Notes: generated from the sequence alone by a model not told the origin. A stretch of 64,000 nucleotides of DNA from Psilocybe azurescens (GCA_023853785.1 JAJIRX010000533.1:744001-808000); one strand, 5' to 3'. Positions 35,520 to 47,678 are shown, counted from the first letter of the stretch. Numbers and translations: made by a program.

Positions 35520-37267
35520 CTATAGCTGTTCGAGGACTCTTGTTACCTCCCCTTCAAAGTCATGATGCCAGAGATCGTGAATCCATTCAGTTTCATACAT
35601 CTTCTTTATGCGCTGTCGCGTTACCTCCTCACCTCCTGGAGACAAGCTTTCTAGATTGTCGCCAGCTATCAGACTTTGTTCTAGAGCCATGTTTGCGCGA
35701 GGGCGTCTATAACCATCGTAGGCGGCGAGTGCGGCCTTCGCAAAAGCCATAAGTGAGGCAATTATTCATCGAGAGTATTAATCATGACCCACCGACAATG
35801 TGCTCTTTGTGACTTTGGGATGAGCGAGGAAGCGACAGAGAGCGTAAACGTCCTCGAAACCCTGCCCAGCACCAGCCCCTATGAATGGAACCATCGCATG
35901 TGCCTGGGAAAAGACTGGGCTGAGCATATGAAAATGGTTCTGGGGTAGGAAGACATCTTACAGCGTCCCCGATCAACACAATCCTATTGTTCACGTACGA
36001 CTTGAGAGGAGGGTATATCGTGTGTAATGCCCATCTCTTGGGTTGGGTCATCAGCTGAAGAATCGCCAAAGCATCCTTCCCAAAGTCAGATTCATAAACC
36101 TTGAGTAGCTCATGCTGCTCAACATCCTGCACCCATGGACTTGGCTCTGCCGGGGATGGAGACGCCCCAGGTTCGTGGATGTTGACCGCCGCCGTAATGC
36201 TAAGCTTGAGAACATATTATCAGATTGTTTATAACCTATATGGCGAGCATGTTTGCTTCTGCATACAATGGTATGATCGTTGACAGGAAATGTCACCATT
36301 TGCTAGTATATGGCCAATTTAAGCGACCTTTCCTATATTCATTCGTACGACTTACCTTACCAAAACCCAGCCAAGCCTGCAGCCGTGTGTAAACATCTCC
36401 CTGAACTCCCAAAGCCTTAAGCTCTGCAATCGAAACTCTATCACGATAAATATATCTGTTTGAAAATGCAAGTCGGCCTTCGTCTGGGCCTACCACGGCA
36501 TTGCGAACAGTGCTCTTAATGCCGTCTGCACCAACCACGACATCTGCGTCGTATGTTGTACCATCGGAGAAATTAAGGCGGTATTGGTCTGACTCTAGAG
36601 AAGTGATCGACGTCAGACGCTTCATGAAGGAAACGATGTTTGAGTCGATGAGAGGCATGAGGGCATCCAAAAATGTGGGCCTAATAATACATTATAGCAG
36701 CCAAAACCTCCTAAATAATTCGTCAGTACTAGCCTGTATATTCCAAAACCAGTTTTCTCCAAATTGCTTTTATCGCCTGGATTTACGCCCTGTAACATAG
36801 TGAGCATCTGGCATATCGTGTGAGGTTGAAGACATTTGTCACAGGAAGGTCGTAAATCAGCTCGTGAGTTCCTGTCCCTTGAACAAACTGGAGGCTTGTC
36901 TGTGTCGTCAAGTCTGCGATGTTTACTGCCTTGAGAACATGCTCGAGGAGTCCCAGTTGCTTTAAAGCGCGGACAGCATTGGGACCTAAACCTATCCCGG
37001 CTCCAATCTCTTCAAACTTAGACTGCAGCTCAATATGGTCAAGAAGAGAACTCCTCGCAAGTAAGACGTCAAAACATACCGTGCGCTCGAAAAGCTTAAC
37101 GTTTATCCCAGCTCGAGTTAGGCCGATGGCGCTAAATGAGTGAAAGTCATCTTTTACTGAGTATGAAGAGGCTGAATCTGATCAAGAATATCAAAATTAC
37201 CAGGCCAATCCGCACATCCCCCGCCAACAATTGCAACGGTGAAGTCTTTCGTAGACGTTTCCGACAT
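35520..37267 (-). CDS. FAD-dependent monooxygenase, salicylate-hydroxylase-like
   Basis: A class A flavoprotein hydroxylase. The start at 37267 reads MSETSTKDFTVAIVGGG, the FAD-binding GxGxxG region, followed after an intron by TRAGINVKLFERT and EEIGAGIGLGPNAVRALKQL. The NADPH/FAD motif VVVGADGIKSTVR and the second FAD motif IVLIGDAAHAMVPFIGAGAG with QGFEDVYALCRFL are complete. Length is about 450 residues over about eight exons. The GxGxxG segment has five Gs (37218-37222; Cs on the plus strand) where six are needed for VGGGMCGL. Related enzymes hydroxylate aromatic acids such as salicylate or 6-methylsalicylate-derived compounds. The substrate here is unknown. It converges on the PEP-mutase-like gene with 227 bases between. 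Confidence 0.85.
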
Positions 37268-37998
37268 TATCTAGACCAAGAGGATACCAAACACATAGGT
37301 CCAGTACAAGGTGTTATAAGGGATTATAACGGCCGAAATAATATGACTCAGTGCCCTTTAGTTGGCTTCTTGGGTCTGGACATTATCTTACAAGAAACAG
37401 GGCGCTGCGATGCACACGGATCCCATGATCAAGGCGCTCGGGCGTAATCTGTGTAATTATTAATATTATTAGCATAGAATGAATTCCCGGCCCGCGGAAG
37501 AGAGTCACAGATATCCTGTTCGTGATACATTTCATTTATATAGCGCGAGTTAAATATCGGATAAAGATGAGATTAATCTGTGAAGTTGACTGCAGTAAAA
37601 ACACAGAATCAACATAAGATAAATCTTACACCTTCACTCGTTGCGTAATCTATCATTAAATGGCCAAAAAATAGCCCAATGCACCTAGTGAGAACGAGTT
37701 AAATGTGAAAAGAAATCAATTTATTTTGAAGGTAACGAAGGCGTGGGAAAACTAGAGCTCACTCATCCGGGAAACTTTGTCGACGACCGCCGCAACCGCC
37801 AGATCACCCAAAATCGACCGTGAACGTCGCCCAAACCGTCCTCAAGCCTCCAAAAGCTTCACGGTACGTCTAATCAATGTCTCATATATCTCTGGGAGCA
37901 AGAACGAGTGAATTCGAGCTCGTACTGGGGTGGATGCGGCATGGCCATTTCGGATGCTGTGAGTACTCAATTTGCACTTCTTAGGTTCTCCCCACAAC
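37268..37998. promoter_or_regulatory. Divergent promoter region; probable 5'UTR intron of ribosomal protein S0
   Basis: About 730 bases between two head-to-head genes. Just upstream of the S0 start codon a GTACGT donor at about 37864 and a CTTCTTAG acceptor at about 37983 could bound a 5'UTR intron of about 120 bases, which would be common for fungal ribosomal-protein genes. I found no clear C/D or H/ACA box set inside it. Confidence 0.4.
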
Positions 37999-38996
37999 AT
38001 GGCATCGAAACTACCATCCGTCTTGAGTGCGACCGAGGAAGAGATCCAGCTCCTCCTCGCTGCGCAATGCCACATTGGTACCAAAAACTGCGATAAGCAG
38101 ATGGAGCCCTACGTTTGGAAGAGACGCGCTGATGGTATGTCCAATATTTCGAAGATCCTCCGTTTTCTCTTACATTTGTGCTAGGTATCCACATCTTGAA
38201 CATTGGAAAGACCTGGGAGAAGCTTGTTCTCGCTGCCCGTGTCATTGCCGCCGTTGAGAACCCCAACGACGTTTGCGTTATCTCTGCCCGCCCTTACGGA
38301 CACCGTGCCGTCCTCAAATTTGCCGCCAACACTGGTGCTCAGGCCATTGCTGGACGATTCACCCCCGGATCCTTCACCAATTACATCACCCGTTCGTTCA
38401 AGGAGCCCCGTCTTATCATTGTCACCGATCCCCGTGTCGACCACCAGGCCATCCGTGAGGCTTCCTACGTCAACATCCCCGTTATCGCTCTTTGCGATAC
38501 CGATGCTCCCCCTCAAATTCGTCGATGTTGCCATCCCCACAAACAACAAGACAAGACACTCCATCGGTCTCATCTGGTGGCTTCTTGCCCGTGAAGTCCT
38601 CCGTCTCCGCGGCACCATCTCCCGCACAAGCTGGGACGTCATGGTCGACATGTTCTTCTACAGAGATCCCGAAGAGGTTGAGAAGCAACAGCAAGAGGAG
38701 GCCCAGGCCAAGCTTGCTCTCCAACAGGGTGATGTTGAGGCTGCCGCTCCTTTGAATGAGTGGGATGTCACAAGCGGACCCGCAGGTGGAAACATCAACC
38801 CTGCTCTCGCTGGTGAGGGTGGTGAGTCTCAAAATATTTTTGTTCTGGAGAGTTGTATTTATATGCTTCATTTACAGGCGCTCTCGACTGGTCTGCTGAC
38901 CCCCAACCCGGCAACACCGACTGGTCTGCTGAGCCTGCTGCTGGAGGATGGGGCGCCGAGGCACCTGCCACCACAGGTACTGGAGGATGGGAGTAG
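37999..38996 (+). CDS. RPS0: 40S ribosomal protein S0 (uS2/RPSA)
   Basis: Small-subunit ribosomal protein of the uS2 family, needed for 40S maturation. The sequence starts [20 protein letters not shown] and continues with [60 protein letters not shown] and [20 protein letters not shown], all typical. The C-terminus is acidic with Trp-containing repeats (DWSADPQ, DWSAEPA, GGWE), as in fungal S0. Two introns, at about 38134 and 38821, are GT-AG. Length is about 297 residues. The run of five Cs at 38508-38512 has one base too many; four Cs give [14 protein letters not shown] and rejoin the two parts. This break has the opposite direction to most others. A ribosomal protein is not expected to be broken. 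Confidence 0.95.
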
Positions 38997-39106
38997 ATTT
39001 ACGGTTCTTACATCGTCATCTAGGAGCCTATTCACTATCTGGCTGGGTTTTTCATGCGAAGTATGTGTTGAAAAAGAATATGATAATTCATGCATTTTTT
39101 CTCGCT

Positions 39107-40745
39107 CTATGGAACTACTTTTGTATTACAGACGACTAATTGAGGAGATGCAATGCCTTGCAAAAAATGCTATCAGAGAACGACATTAACGTGGCTATCC
39201 AGATAAATGCTTACCGTGCAAAAACAACTTTTTTCTTCTCGAATCGTACACCGCTGAGGTTATCCCGGACACAAGTTTACCATCGTCTTCGAAAACCTAC
39301 GACTATGGATCAGAATGGAGGACCAAAATGACCATAATAATAACGAAAACGAAAATACAAACTTTTTCCACTCTGTATTTTTCGCCATAGAATGCATTTA
39401 CCCCTGTGTTAATCGAGATGCGGTAGACGGAGGACGGGGAGACAAGAGATGGATTGGCCATGTGCTTCTTTGCCAACAACCCCCTAGGTACGGCTATATC
39501 GGCCAATCAATATTGGGCTCATGGTATTCACAGACACACCCCATACCTGCCGCCCAGAGTTGGCCGTCAGCATCAACAGCCAAGTTGTCGATAACCAATT
39601 CTTAACGAAAGCAAGCATTTTCAGTATCGATGTTGTTTTTACTGACATGACAATGACTTGGAGGATGAGGCAGGCGTGCGTACCTGTTATGATAGAATCC
39701 ACTACGACCAGTGTGTTGTCCACCTGCCCTTCTAGCACGGTGACACCGCCGAAGAGGGAGTCTGCGACGTATACGGTGCCGTTTGCGGCTCGGGCTATGC
39801 CATTGCTGGAGTGGGTCTTTGAACGAGCGAATTTGCAGCCCTGGTCAAGATGACAGTAGCCCACAGACGCATTTTTGTGGCCGATGTAGTCGAGGTATCG
39901 GGCCTATCCAAGAAAAAGTAAAGAAAACACACATAAAACATCATTCAGAAAAGCGTTGCAAGTAAAAAATAAAAATAAAAATAAAAGAACAAAAGGGAAG
40001 GAAACATAACACGTACATAACCGACCCGAACGCCGTGGTCGTTGGTGAAATAGAAGCTGTCGCCGTCTGCGGACCCCACGACGTCATTCGGTGTGATGAT
40101 GATGGGGTGCTGCATGGTTTTGACGTGTTCGAGCGTTTTGCCTCCAACTGTTGTCTTGAAGATCTCGATGACGGAGTCGGCGCCGGTTTTGCGAGCGGGT
40201 ACTAGTGGTGATGCGTCGAGTGGGGTGCGGTGGTTCACGAGGTAGACATACAGCACGTTAGGGTCTGACGAGGAGGGCACCACGTCCATGCCGTGCAGCG
40301 AGAGCCCGCGCCCGTGGTTGAAGTCGGACGATGGGTGCAGACGGGTGATCTGGGATGTGGATGGATCGTAGGTGGCGACGTAGTCTTCCCGAGATGCCCC
40401 TGTCGCGTTGAGCTGGTTCATCGCTGGAGTCCAGTGTGCCCTGCTAGTCTGCGTGGAGCATGCCAGGTATATCACCCCAGTACCTTGATGCAGGATAATT
40501 TCTGGACAACGACACCATGTCAGTTGGTAATGGAAAGGATGTTGGTCATATGTATGTACTTACTTTCGCATGCTTCCAGCTCCGGCACGGCCTTGCAGTC
40601 CTTGTTTCCTAGAGGGTTGATCTCCCTCTCAGGGTATACTCCATGTGTGGCGAACAATGGTTTGAGAAATATCTGCCAGAGCCCGATGGCGATAGCCAAA
40701 AGCACAACTAAAAGATTGAGAGCAACAGTCACTAGCTTGCCCATT
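39107..40745 (-). CDS. Paraoxonase/arylesterase-like membrane-anchored protein A
   Basis: The start at 40745 ([19 protein letters not shown]) gives a signal anchor; an upstream in-frame GTG is not a credible start. The six-bladed propeller shows PON-type motifs: [43 protein letters not shown] (calcium-ligand Asn/Asp region), [17 protein letters not shown] and [15 protein letters not shown]. Later exons read [17 protein letters not shown] and [12 protein letters not shown]-family enzymes hydrolyse lactones and aryl esters with calcium. Length is about 430 residues. Its neighbour at 41554-43133 is a tandem paralog in the same direction. One intron near 39960-39990 is packed with AAAAT repeats. 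The junction after LWAAG is not cleanly resolved. The gene converges on ribosomal protein S0, with 110 bases between stop codons. Confidence 0.8.
39960..39992. repeat. AAAAT microsatellite inside a paraoxonase-like intron
   Basis: Several tandem AAAAT-type units (seen as TAAAAATAAAAATAAAA on the plus strand) lie within an intron of gene A. They probably have no function. Confidence 0.6.
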
Positions 40746-41553
40746 TTGATAGCGTTCCACAGGTGATAGTATTGGTATCTGGAGTCTGGAGGAGCACCCA
40801 CTGCGAGAAGCCCGATATGAAAAAAAATTAAAATGACACGTTGCCAGTCAAGTCAACGAAGAGGTCAGAAGTCAACTCAAGCTTTGCCATCATGACGCTG
40901 AACGGGACTTTTGTTTGACGGGATGGGCGTTAGTGTGTGTTGATGATGATGGGTTGGCACGTGCGGCTCGCAAATCTCAACTCTTTGAGCATCCACGATT
41001 CAAGCGCGATGCGCCACTTCATTAAACGCTTGCAGGCAGAAGTGCTAGTCTCGAGGATACGTCGTAGGATATGAAGCTAGTACACATCCGTGACACTGCG
41101 TTGTTAGATCTACGCGTTGTTCAGCATGAAGTTGGTATGAAGACGCGAAATGTTAGGTGGAATCTAAAAATAGACATTGCGTCAACAAGTAAGTTGGACG
41201 ACGAAAGAAAGTATATCTCGTGCGAATGCGGGAAAAAGCTTTGCTTTATACAAAGGTGAAATCAGCTATGGGCACTGCAAAGCCTATCTTGTCCCCAATA
41301 ATATGCACTTGTCATCAGTTTCAGCGGTCAACCGACACTACTGACCAGGAGACTCAGTTTGGTCAAAGTCGTGTAAGCTCAAAAATAGCTACATGACTAC
41401 ATGGCGCAGCCATAATAAGAAATTCAAAACTAGGGTATGTGCGATGAAATAATAATGAATGGGGTGAGATACTTTAAATAAAGTAATGTGCGCTCCCAAC
41501 GTTCAACATACTCCAGACTGGCCTGTGAGCCTGTCAAACTCCGTCTCTTCAAA
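40746..41553. other. Spacer between the tandem paraoxonase-like genes
   Basis: About 800 bases holding the promoter of gene A (reading left) and the 3' flank of gene B. A CACGTG E-box-like word occurs near 40959. No other gene is visible. Confidence 0.4.
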
Positions 41554-43133
41554 CTATAGTTTGCAGATTACCAGATTTGGAGAGGCGAGACCTAGGTATG
41601 TCAAAATTTAAGCGACGAACACAATAAGAGAAGTACAACGGGAGGGAAACATACCATCTAGGAATAATAGGTTTCTTTCAGCGTCATACACAGCGGAAGT
41701 GATCCCCGACGCCACGCTTCCATCATCTTCAAAGAGCTGTGCATTTCAATCGGATATCAGCAATCTTTCCGTGCACAATCCGTGTGAGGAAGTAAGAAGG
41801 TGAGGTGCGGTACTGACCGTTTCGACTTGGTACCTTGCTCTAAACGACGGTGTGGCATTATTATAATTTGGATTAATCGAGAATCGAAGAGCGGAGGACG
41901 GAGAAGGGATTGATGGATTAGCGAAATGCTTTTGACGAGTTTCACAACGTCGGGAAATGCTAGTAGACAAAAGGCAATCATCAATACACGCGTTTTGTGT
42001 CGTTGTTGTAAGGAGGAAGGGCGAAAAACTCGGACCTGCGGCCCATACGAAGCCCTTTGAGTCAACATAAAGGTTGTCCATTGCGCGATCTAAAGCGGCA
42101 TGGGACATTCAGTTGGTGTGATTTTATCAATCGCCGAGAAAATAGGCTTACCTGCGGGAACAGAGTCGGTGAGCACGAGTGTGTTGTCTGCTTGCTCCTC
42201 GAGGATAGTCAGGCCTCCCTTCTGGCAATTGGCCACGTAAAAAGTCCCATTTGCGGCTCGCGCGATGCCATTATTGCCATGCATGTTTTGAATAGCGTAA
42301 TGGCAGCCATTTTCGACGTGACAATATCCCACAGAGGTTGTTTTGCGGCCTAATGAATCCAACTCTCGGACCTGACCCCAGCCATGCGCGATTAGAACGA
42401 TGCTAATAAACTTTTACATAGGTAAATAAAGACAACTCACAAAGCCAACTTTTGAACCGTGGTCGTTGGTGAAATAAAAGCTTTTACCGTCTGGAGAGCC
42501 AACTATGTCGTTGGGCGTGTAGATTACAGGGTCCTGCATCGTTTTTATATGCGTCATGGTGTTTCCCCCAGGGTGGTTTTGAAGATTTCGATCACTGAAT
42601 CTGCGCCGACATCTTTCGCTAGAAGGCCGCCTAGCGGTGCGCGATGGTTTACAAGATATACAAAAAGTTCGGAGGGCTTGGAAGATGATTCTACAACATC
42701 CATGCCATGTAGAGAGAGTCCGCGTGCGCTCTCGAAGTCTTGGATCTTGAGGCGGGTGATTGTAGATGTTTTGGGGTCATATGTGGCAACAAAATCATCA
42801 CGCGACGCGCCGGATGCATTCAGACGACCGACTGCCGGTGTCCATTGCACCCTGCTCAGGGCGTTCGAACATGCAAGATAGAGGAGCCCGCTCTCCTGAT
42901 GCAAAATGAGTTCTATTGAGATGGTATCAGCACCATTATAGAGGTGGGAGATCTGATTGATATTTACTCTCACAAGCAGCGAGCTGGGGAACCTTTTTAC
43001 AGTACTCGTTGTTCACGGGATATATTTTTCGCTCATACACGGCAAGCTCGAGATAGGGACTGAGGAGATATTCCCAAAATGCACCAAGGATGGGGAGCAA
43101 GATGGCGAATTTGATGGCTGGATGGATTGGCAT
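41554..43133 (-). CDS. Paraoxonase/arylesterase-like membrane-anchored protein B
   Basis: Tandem paralog of gene A. The start at 43133 reads MPIHPAIKFAILLPILGAFW, an N-terminal membrane anchor, followed by a Cys-containing segment (NNEYCKKVPQLAACE) also present in A ([14 protein letters not shown]). The PON-type motifs recur: [61 protein letters not shown] and MDNLYVDSKGFVWAAG. The last exons read ITSAVYDAERNLLFLDG and LASPNLVICKL. Over one 52-residue block around the TNDH motif, 40 positions are identical to A. A run of five Gs (42565-42569, Cs on the plus strand) needs one more base to read TTLGGNTMTHIKTM. The substrate is unknown; lactones or aryl esters are the family norm. Confidence 0.82.
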
Positions 43134-43529
43134 GATGAGGAGACTTGTGAAAGAGGAGACAGACTGAGCGTGATTTTGCTTACATGGTATATTTAAACCT
43201 GTTCTGGGGAATTCGAAAATCTCATGAAGTCACAGAGCTCCTGACCGTGTTGTTATACACACTCTTGTCAGACATTGATGAGAGGCCGAGGACAACCTGC
43301 AGCGATCCGCTCGACTAAATAGGCAGCCCCTGTGACCAAATGCTCAGAGCACAGCCTTATCTGCTAAGTAAAATATAAATAAACGATAAAATAATCTATT
43401 ATTACTATCACGTACGCGGCACATGCTACTTGAAGCTAGTTCTAAGTTCAAACTACTAATTCGCTTCCTTATCTTGACGCTGGCCGTCTAGTCACCCACC
43501 CACCTCTCTGCGAGATACCACAATAAACT
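43134..43529. promoter_or_regulatory. Divergent promoter, paraoxonase-like B and bleomycin hydrolase
   Basis: About 400 bases between head-to-head start codons. It is AT-rich around 43365-43415. No TATA box stands out in either direction. Confidence 0.4.
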
Positions 43530-45499
43530 ATGGGCAACACCAACTCCTCTGTCATTCCTACACCTACAAAGACTGCTTTCGATGAGAAAGACAGCATCTT
43601 GGAGGTCATCGACCCTCTCTCCGAGATGCACATCGCACAACCACTCTCCTCCGACGGATCTCTCACTTTAGGCCACGTCTCCTCTTGGGAGGCTTCCTCT
43701 AGCGCAGATCCCAAGATTCGACTGGCTCGCACGATTTTCTCGCAGTCCGACATCCGCTCAGTTCTGAGTTCTCGCTCTGCTCGCATTGCGGATCAGCACA
43801 TCTTCAATCACGTCCTGGACTTCAAGACAGGTCCCATTACTAACCAGAAGAGCAGCGGGCGCTGCTGGCTTTTGCCACGACTAATGTTATTCGCTATGGC
43901 ATCATGAGGCGCTTGAAGTTGAAAGACTTCCAGCTCTCTCAGGTCAGTGTTCAGTGATGACTCACGGGCAGCCTCTGATAACCAACGCATTCTGTGCAGT
44001 CGTATCTCTTCTTCTGGGACAAGCTCAACAAGTCCAACTACTACCTTGAGCTAATGATTGAACATGCTGAGCTGCCCATTGATGATCGTCTCATCACTCA
44101 TCTTTCCGGCGACCTCATCAGCGACGGTGGTCAATGGGATATGGTTGTCAATTTGATCGAAACCTACGGTCTCGTCCCCCAATCCGCCTACCCGGAATCG
44201 ACCCACTCGTCCCTCTCGGGACCACTCAACGCGCTTTTGAAAACCAAACTCCGAGAGCACGCGCTCATCCTCCGCACTTTGGCGGACACTCTTCGCAGCG
44301 CTCATGTTCGCGAGGAAACCGTCATGTCTACTCTTCGGGCAAAGAAGGAAGAGTTGATGAAGGAAGTCTATAATATTATGACGGCTACTCTTGGCGTCCC
44401 TCCCAACCCGAATAAGAGGTTTGTTTGGGAATACATCGATGCCGAGGAGAAGGTTGGGCGCTGGGAAGGTTCTCCCAAAGACTTTTTCGAGCAGTTTGCA
44501 GCGAAACCTTTCTCTGTGCGCATATCAATTGTTCAGTGGAAGAGAGATACTGATTATCTTCTGTGGCCCTTAGCCTGTGGATTCGTTCTCGCTCATTAAC
44601 GACCCTCGTAACGAGTATAACAAACTCTACACTGTCGATAAGCTCGGAAACATCTGGGGTGGCCGACCTATTCTCTGTAAGATTTCAACTGGCTTGCGTA
44701 ATACTAAACGCTAATACTCTTGCTAGATGTTAACACCGAAGTTGAGAACATGAAAGCCACCGTTGTCAGGGTGAGTGATGGTTCACCATTTCTAACAGGA
44801 GCTCAACTGAACGACTCCCTTCTTACAGATGATCAAAGCCGGCCAACCTGTGTTCTTCGGTTGTGATGTTGGCAAGTTCTCTGACCGGGATGCAGGAGTG
44901 ATGGACACCGCCTTCTTCGAATACGAGGTTGGTGTGCTTTGCTTTACATTTACTTATATTGCGTGGATGTTTACCAAAAAATGTTGTGATTTCAGAATGC
45001 TTTCGATATCAAGCTTGGTTTGAGCAAAGCTGACCGTCTCCAAATATGTGAATCGTCCATGACGCACGCTATGGTTATTTCTGGTGTTCACCTCGATCTT
45101 TCTGGCAAACCCGTGCGCTACAAGGTCGAGAACTCTTGGGGCGAGACTGCTGGCAAGGAGGGATACTTCGTCATGACCGACGCCTGGTTCGAACAGTGCG
45201 TTCCAATTCTTTTTTTTTTGTGTTTTTGCAGACGATGAATATTAAATACCAATGAAAATACGACAGATACGTGTATCAAGTTGTCGTGCCTAAAGTGCTT
45301 GCGCCCAAAGAGCTCGTCGCCGTCTTCGAGTCTGGGGATAAGATCGTTCTCCCCGCCTGGGATCCCATGGTGCGTCATTCCTTCAGTCTTTGCGGTCACC
45401 CGACCCATCCATTTTCATGGTTAAATGGTCTTGTCCTATGTGTGAAAACTGACATTACTTTTTTTTTCTTTTTGTGCATCTTAGGGCGCGTTGGCTTGA
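43530..45499 (+). CDS. LAP3/BLH1: Bleomycin hydrolase-type cysteine aminopeptidase (C1B)
   Basis: Papain-fold peptidase of family C1B, a hexameric cytoplasmic aminopeptidase that also inactivates bleomycin and homocysteine thiolactone. The catalytic triad is present: Cys in ITNQKSSGRCWLFA, His in SSMTHAMVISGVHLDL and Asn in YKVENSWGETAGKEGYFVMT. Other family segments are LSQSYLFFWDKLNKSNYYLE, GGQWDMVVNLIETYGLVPQ, VFFGCDVGKFSDRDAG and the C-terminal IVLPAWDPMGALA, whose tail normally occupies the active site. Length is about 505 residues. The N-terminus (MGNTNSS) begins with a Gly2 that might be myristoylated. The run of four Ts at 43870-43873, directly after the catalytic Cys, needs a fifth T to stay in frame. 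Confidence 0.92.
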
Positions 45500-46035
45500 G
45501 ATCCTTCTCACGCTGAGATCTAGTCGCATATATTTGGGTCAGAATCCGGGACCGTGTTACTGATAAGAATGCAGTTGTCGCTTGTACTGTCTTTCGCTGG
45601 CTGCCGATCTTTAGTAGAACGTAGTCGTCAGGTTATGTATGTGTGTTGTTTTTATTTGACAATGAATAGTTTATAGTTATAGCCAGTTTGTGTCCAAGTC
45701 GTCGTGGGTCAGAGTAGACTAACGATGTGGCTGGCATCTCACTGCTAGATGCGCTGACAGGATCATGATCAAAAGAATCCTGCTTACTCTCCGCATAAAC
45801 AGACATCAATCCCCATGTGTAACATACTTTTACTGTTTCTCCGTTATCAAAAGGCCCTGACCGGGCTCAAAGGCACGCAGGTTTATAATCCCCTTCAGCA
45901 AAACTGCGGTGTATCTCGTTGAAGAAACCATCAAAATCCGACCTGGGACCTTGACTTTCAACACTTTACCAACCACCTTCTAGCTTGACTGGATTTCCTA
46001 AACGCTCTTTTTCCCCTGATTAATTAGTGGCGGAT
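45500..46035. other. Intergenic region
   Basis: About 535 bases with the 3' flank of bleomycin hydrolase and the upstream region of the next gene. No additional gene or clear promoter element is seen. Confidence 0.45.
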
Positions 46036-47678
46036 ATGCCATCGCAGACGCAACGTGGTGCTAATGGTGGGCTCTCGTTCTTCGGGATGGTCGGCGGGGT
46101 AATGGCTCTTCTTAAACTGAAGTCGAAATATGATGAATGTACGTGTCAGCCTCCTCGTTCGTTCGCTGTATCTCTATTATTTCTATCCCCATCGCTATGG
46201 TGGATGCAATTTTACGCAGACCAGTTATGCTAATCTGGGAGTATTTGTCGTTTCTAGATAAGCAGACCTCTGCTGATGACGAAGAGGGACGCGTTGCGCT
46301 GACGAGCGCGGCCCCTTTACGGATAATGAACGCGACGGCCATGGTGTCGAAGGCGGTCATGGGAGCATTGCGCTGCTGGACACGGAGATTCCATCTTCGA
46401 CTGCGAGGAGGACGAAGAAGAAGACGTGCTGCATGTGTTGTGGGATGGAGTGCGTGGGCCTTCGGGCTTCTTCTATGGGCTGACGGGCGTTGATTTTTGC
46501 TTATTATAGCTGTTCTCTGTTGTGGAAAGCCATTGGCATCGTCCTTGGATTATATACTCTGTATTATGGCTTCAGGGCGCTCAAGTGGGCTCTTACTGTA
46601 TGTTATTCCAGGGGCTAGTGTGTGCATTGTTTCTTTATTCACTCTAATTACCGTATAGGATGCCCCCACAGGCTTAGAGGACATGCCTGCATTCAGCACC
46701 TCTCTCGGTTGTGCCGATGCGCCTTACATTTACAAGAAGACAGAAGTCACCCAGATGATCCCTCTGGGTATTCAAGACCACCATCAGTTTGATATCCGCG
46801 GTGCCGGCGTGGGCACGATCACCATTGTCGACGGCGATGCAGATTCGACGGAGATCAAGTATGAGATGACCATCCGCACGGACAAGGAGGATCTGCTCGA
46901 GGGCATTCACTTCGTCATGCCCGACATCGCAGAGGACGGGAAGGTCACGAGGAGCAGGTACATCATCGAGACCTCGCGGATTCCGGCCGTGGACGCGGCG
47001 CACTGCATGCGATTTGATATCAAGGTGAACATTCCGCCCACTCTAAAGAAACTCGGCGTGTCTGCGCACGCTGACGCGCATGTGGCGTTTGCACCGGGCA
47101 CGCGCGCGGCGGGTGTCGAGGAGCTGTTTGTGCGGCTGTACCAGCCCAGCGGGAATGCGAACGGCATCATCCGTCCCAGCACCGACGTCGTCGCGCAGAA
47201 GGTGACGTATGAAGTGTACCGCGGCTGGATTGTCGGCGAGGCATCTGTTGCGAAGCACCTCGAGATCAGCACGCAGCGCGGCGACGGCGTCGCGAATGTC
47301 AAGATCACGCCTTCCTATCCATCCGATCCTGACAGCCCCGACCTAGCTACTATCCTCACTATCACCGGTGCGGGGCGGTCAGATTTCACCGTCGTGGGCA
47401 GGAAGGAGTTCAAGAGGCAGATCAAGAGCACACATTCGTCTTCGAGGAATGCGGATATGTATTTGAAGTATGGCGAGGCCGAGTTCGACGGCAAGATTAA
47501 TTTACAGTCGACATCGTTCACAGTCACTGGCGCCAGCTCGCTCAAGAGACCTTTGGGCAGCGGGGATGGAGGGGACGACGACGAGGGCAAGCCGAAGTGG
47601 ACGCATTTCCATGGAAGTGAGGATGGAAGTGACGAGCTTTATATCAGCTCTAGAGGGTGGACCAGGCTTTCTTTCTGA
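46036..47678 (+). CDS. Uncharacterised membrane-anchored beta-rich protein
   Basis: I do not recognise the family. The start at 46036 (MPSQTQRGANGGLSFFG) is an ATG; an in-frame GTG nine bases upstream is not used as start. After one intron an acidic linker leads to a polybasic/Cys cluster (TARRTKKKTCCMCCGMEC), directly followed by a membrane segment (LLWKAIGIVLGLYTLYYGF). After a second intron comes a domain of over 300 residues rich in short beta strands (HHQFDIRGAGVGTITIVDGD and later AEFDGKINLQSTSFTVTGAS), ending with an acidic Gly/Asp tail. The beta domain suggests repeated strand pairs like adhesin- or lipoprotein-type sheets. The Cys cluster next to the membrane could be palmitoylated. 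Frame breaks occur at four Cs (46312-46315) and near 46450-46500, where one added and one removed base would restore the membrane segment. Confidence 0.65.

Noticed and set aside
38181..38651. 156-codon minus-strand frame opposite ribosomal protein S0
   Set aside because: It is a shadow of the highly expressed S0 exon, with no domain and no splice or promoter support.
40746..40801. Upstream extension of paraoxonase-like gene A
   Set aside because: The extended frame begins at GTG, not ATG. The ATG at 40745 matches the layout of its paralog.
33793..43133. Secondary-metabolite gene cluster around the FAD monooxygenase
   Set aside because: No polyketide synthase, peptide synthetase, terpene synthase, transporter or pathway regulator is nearby, and housekeeping genes interrupt the stretch.
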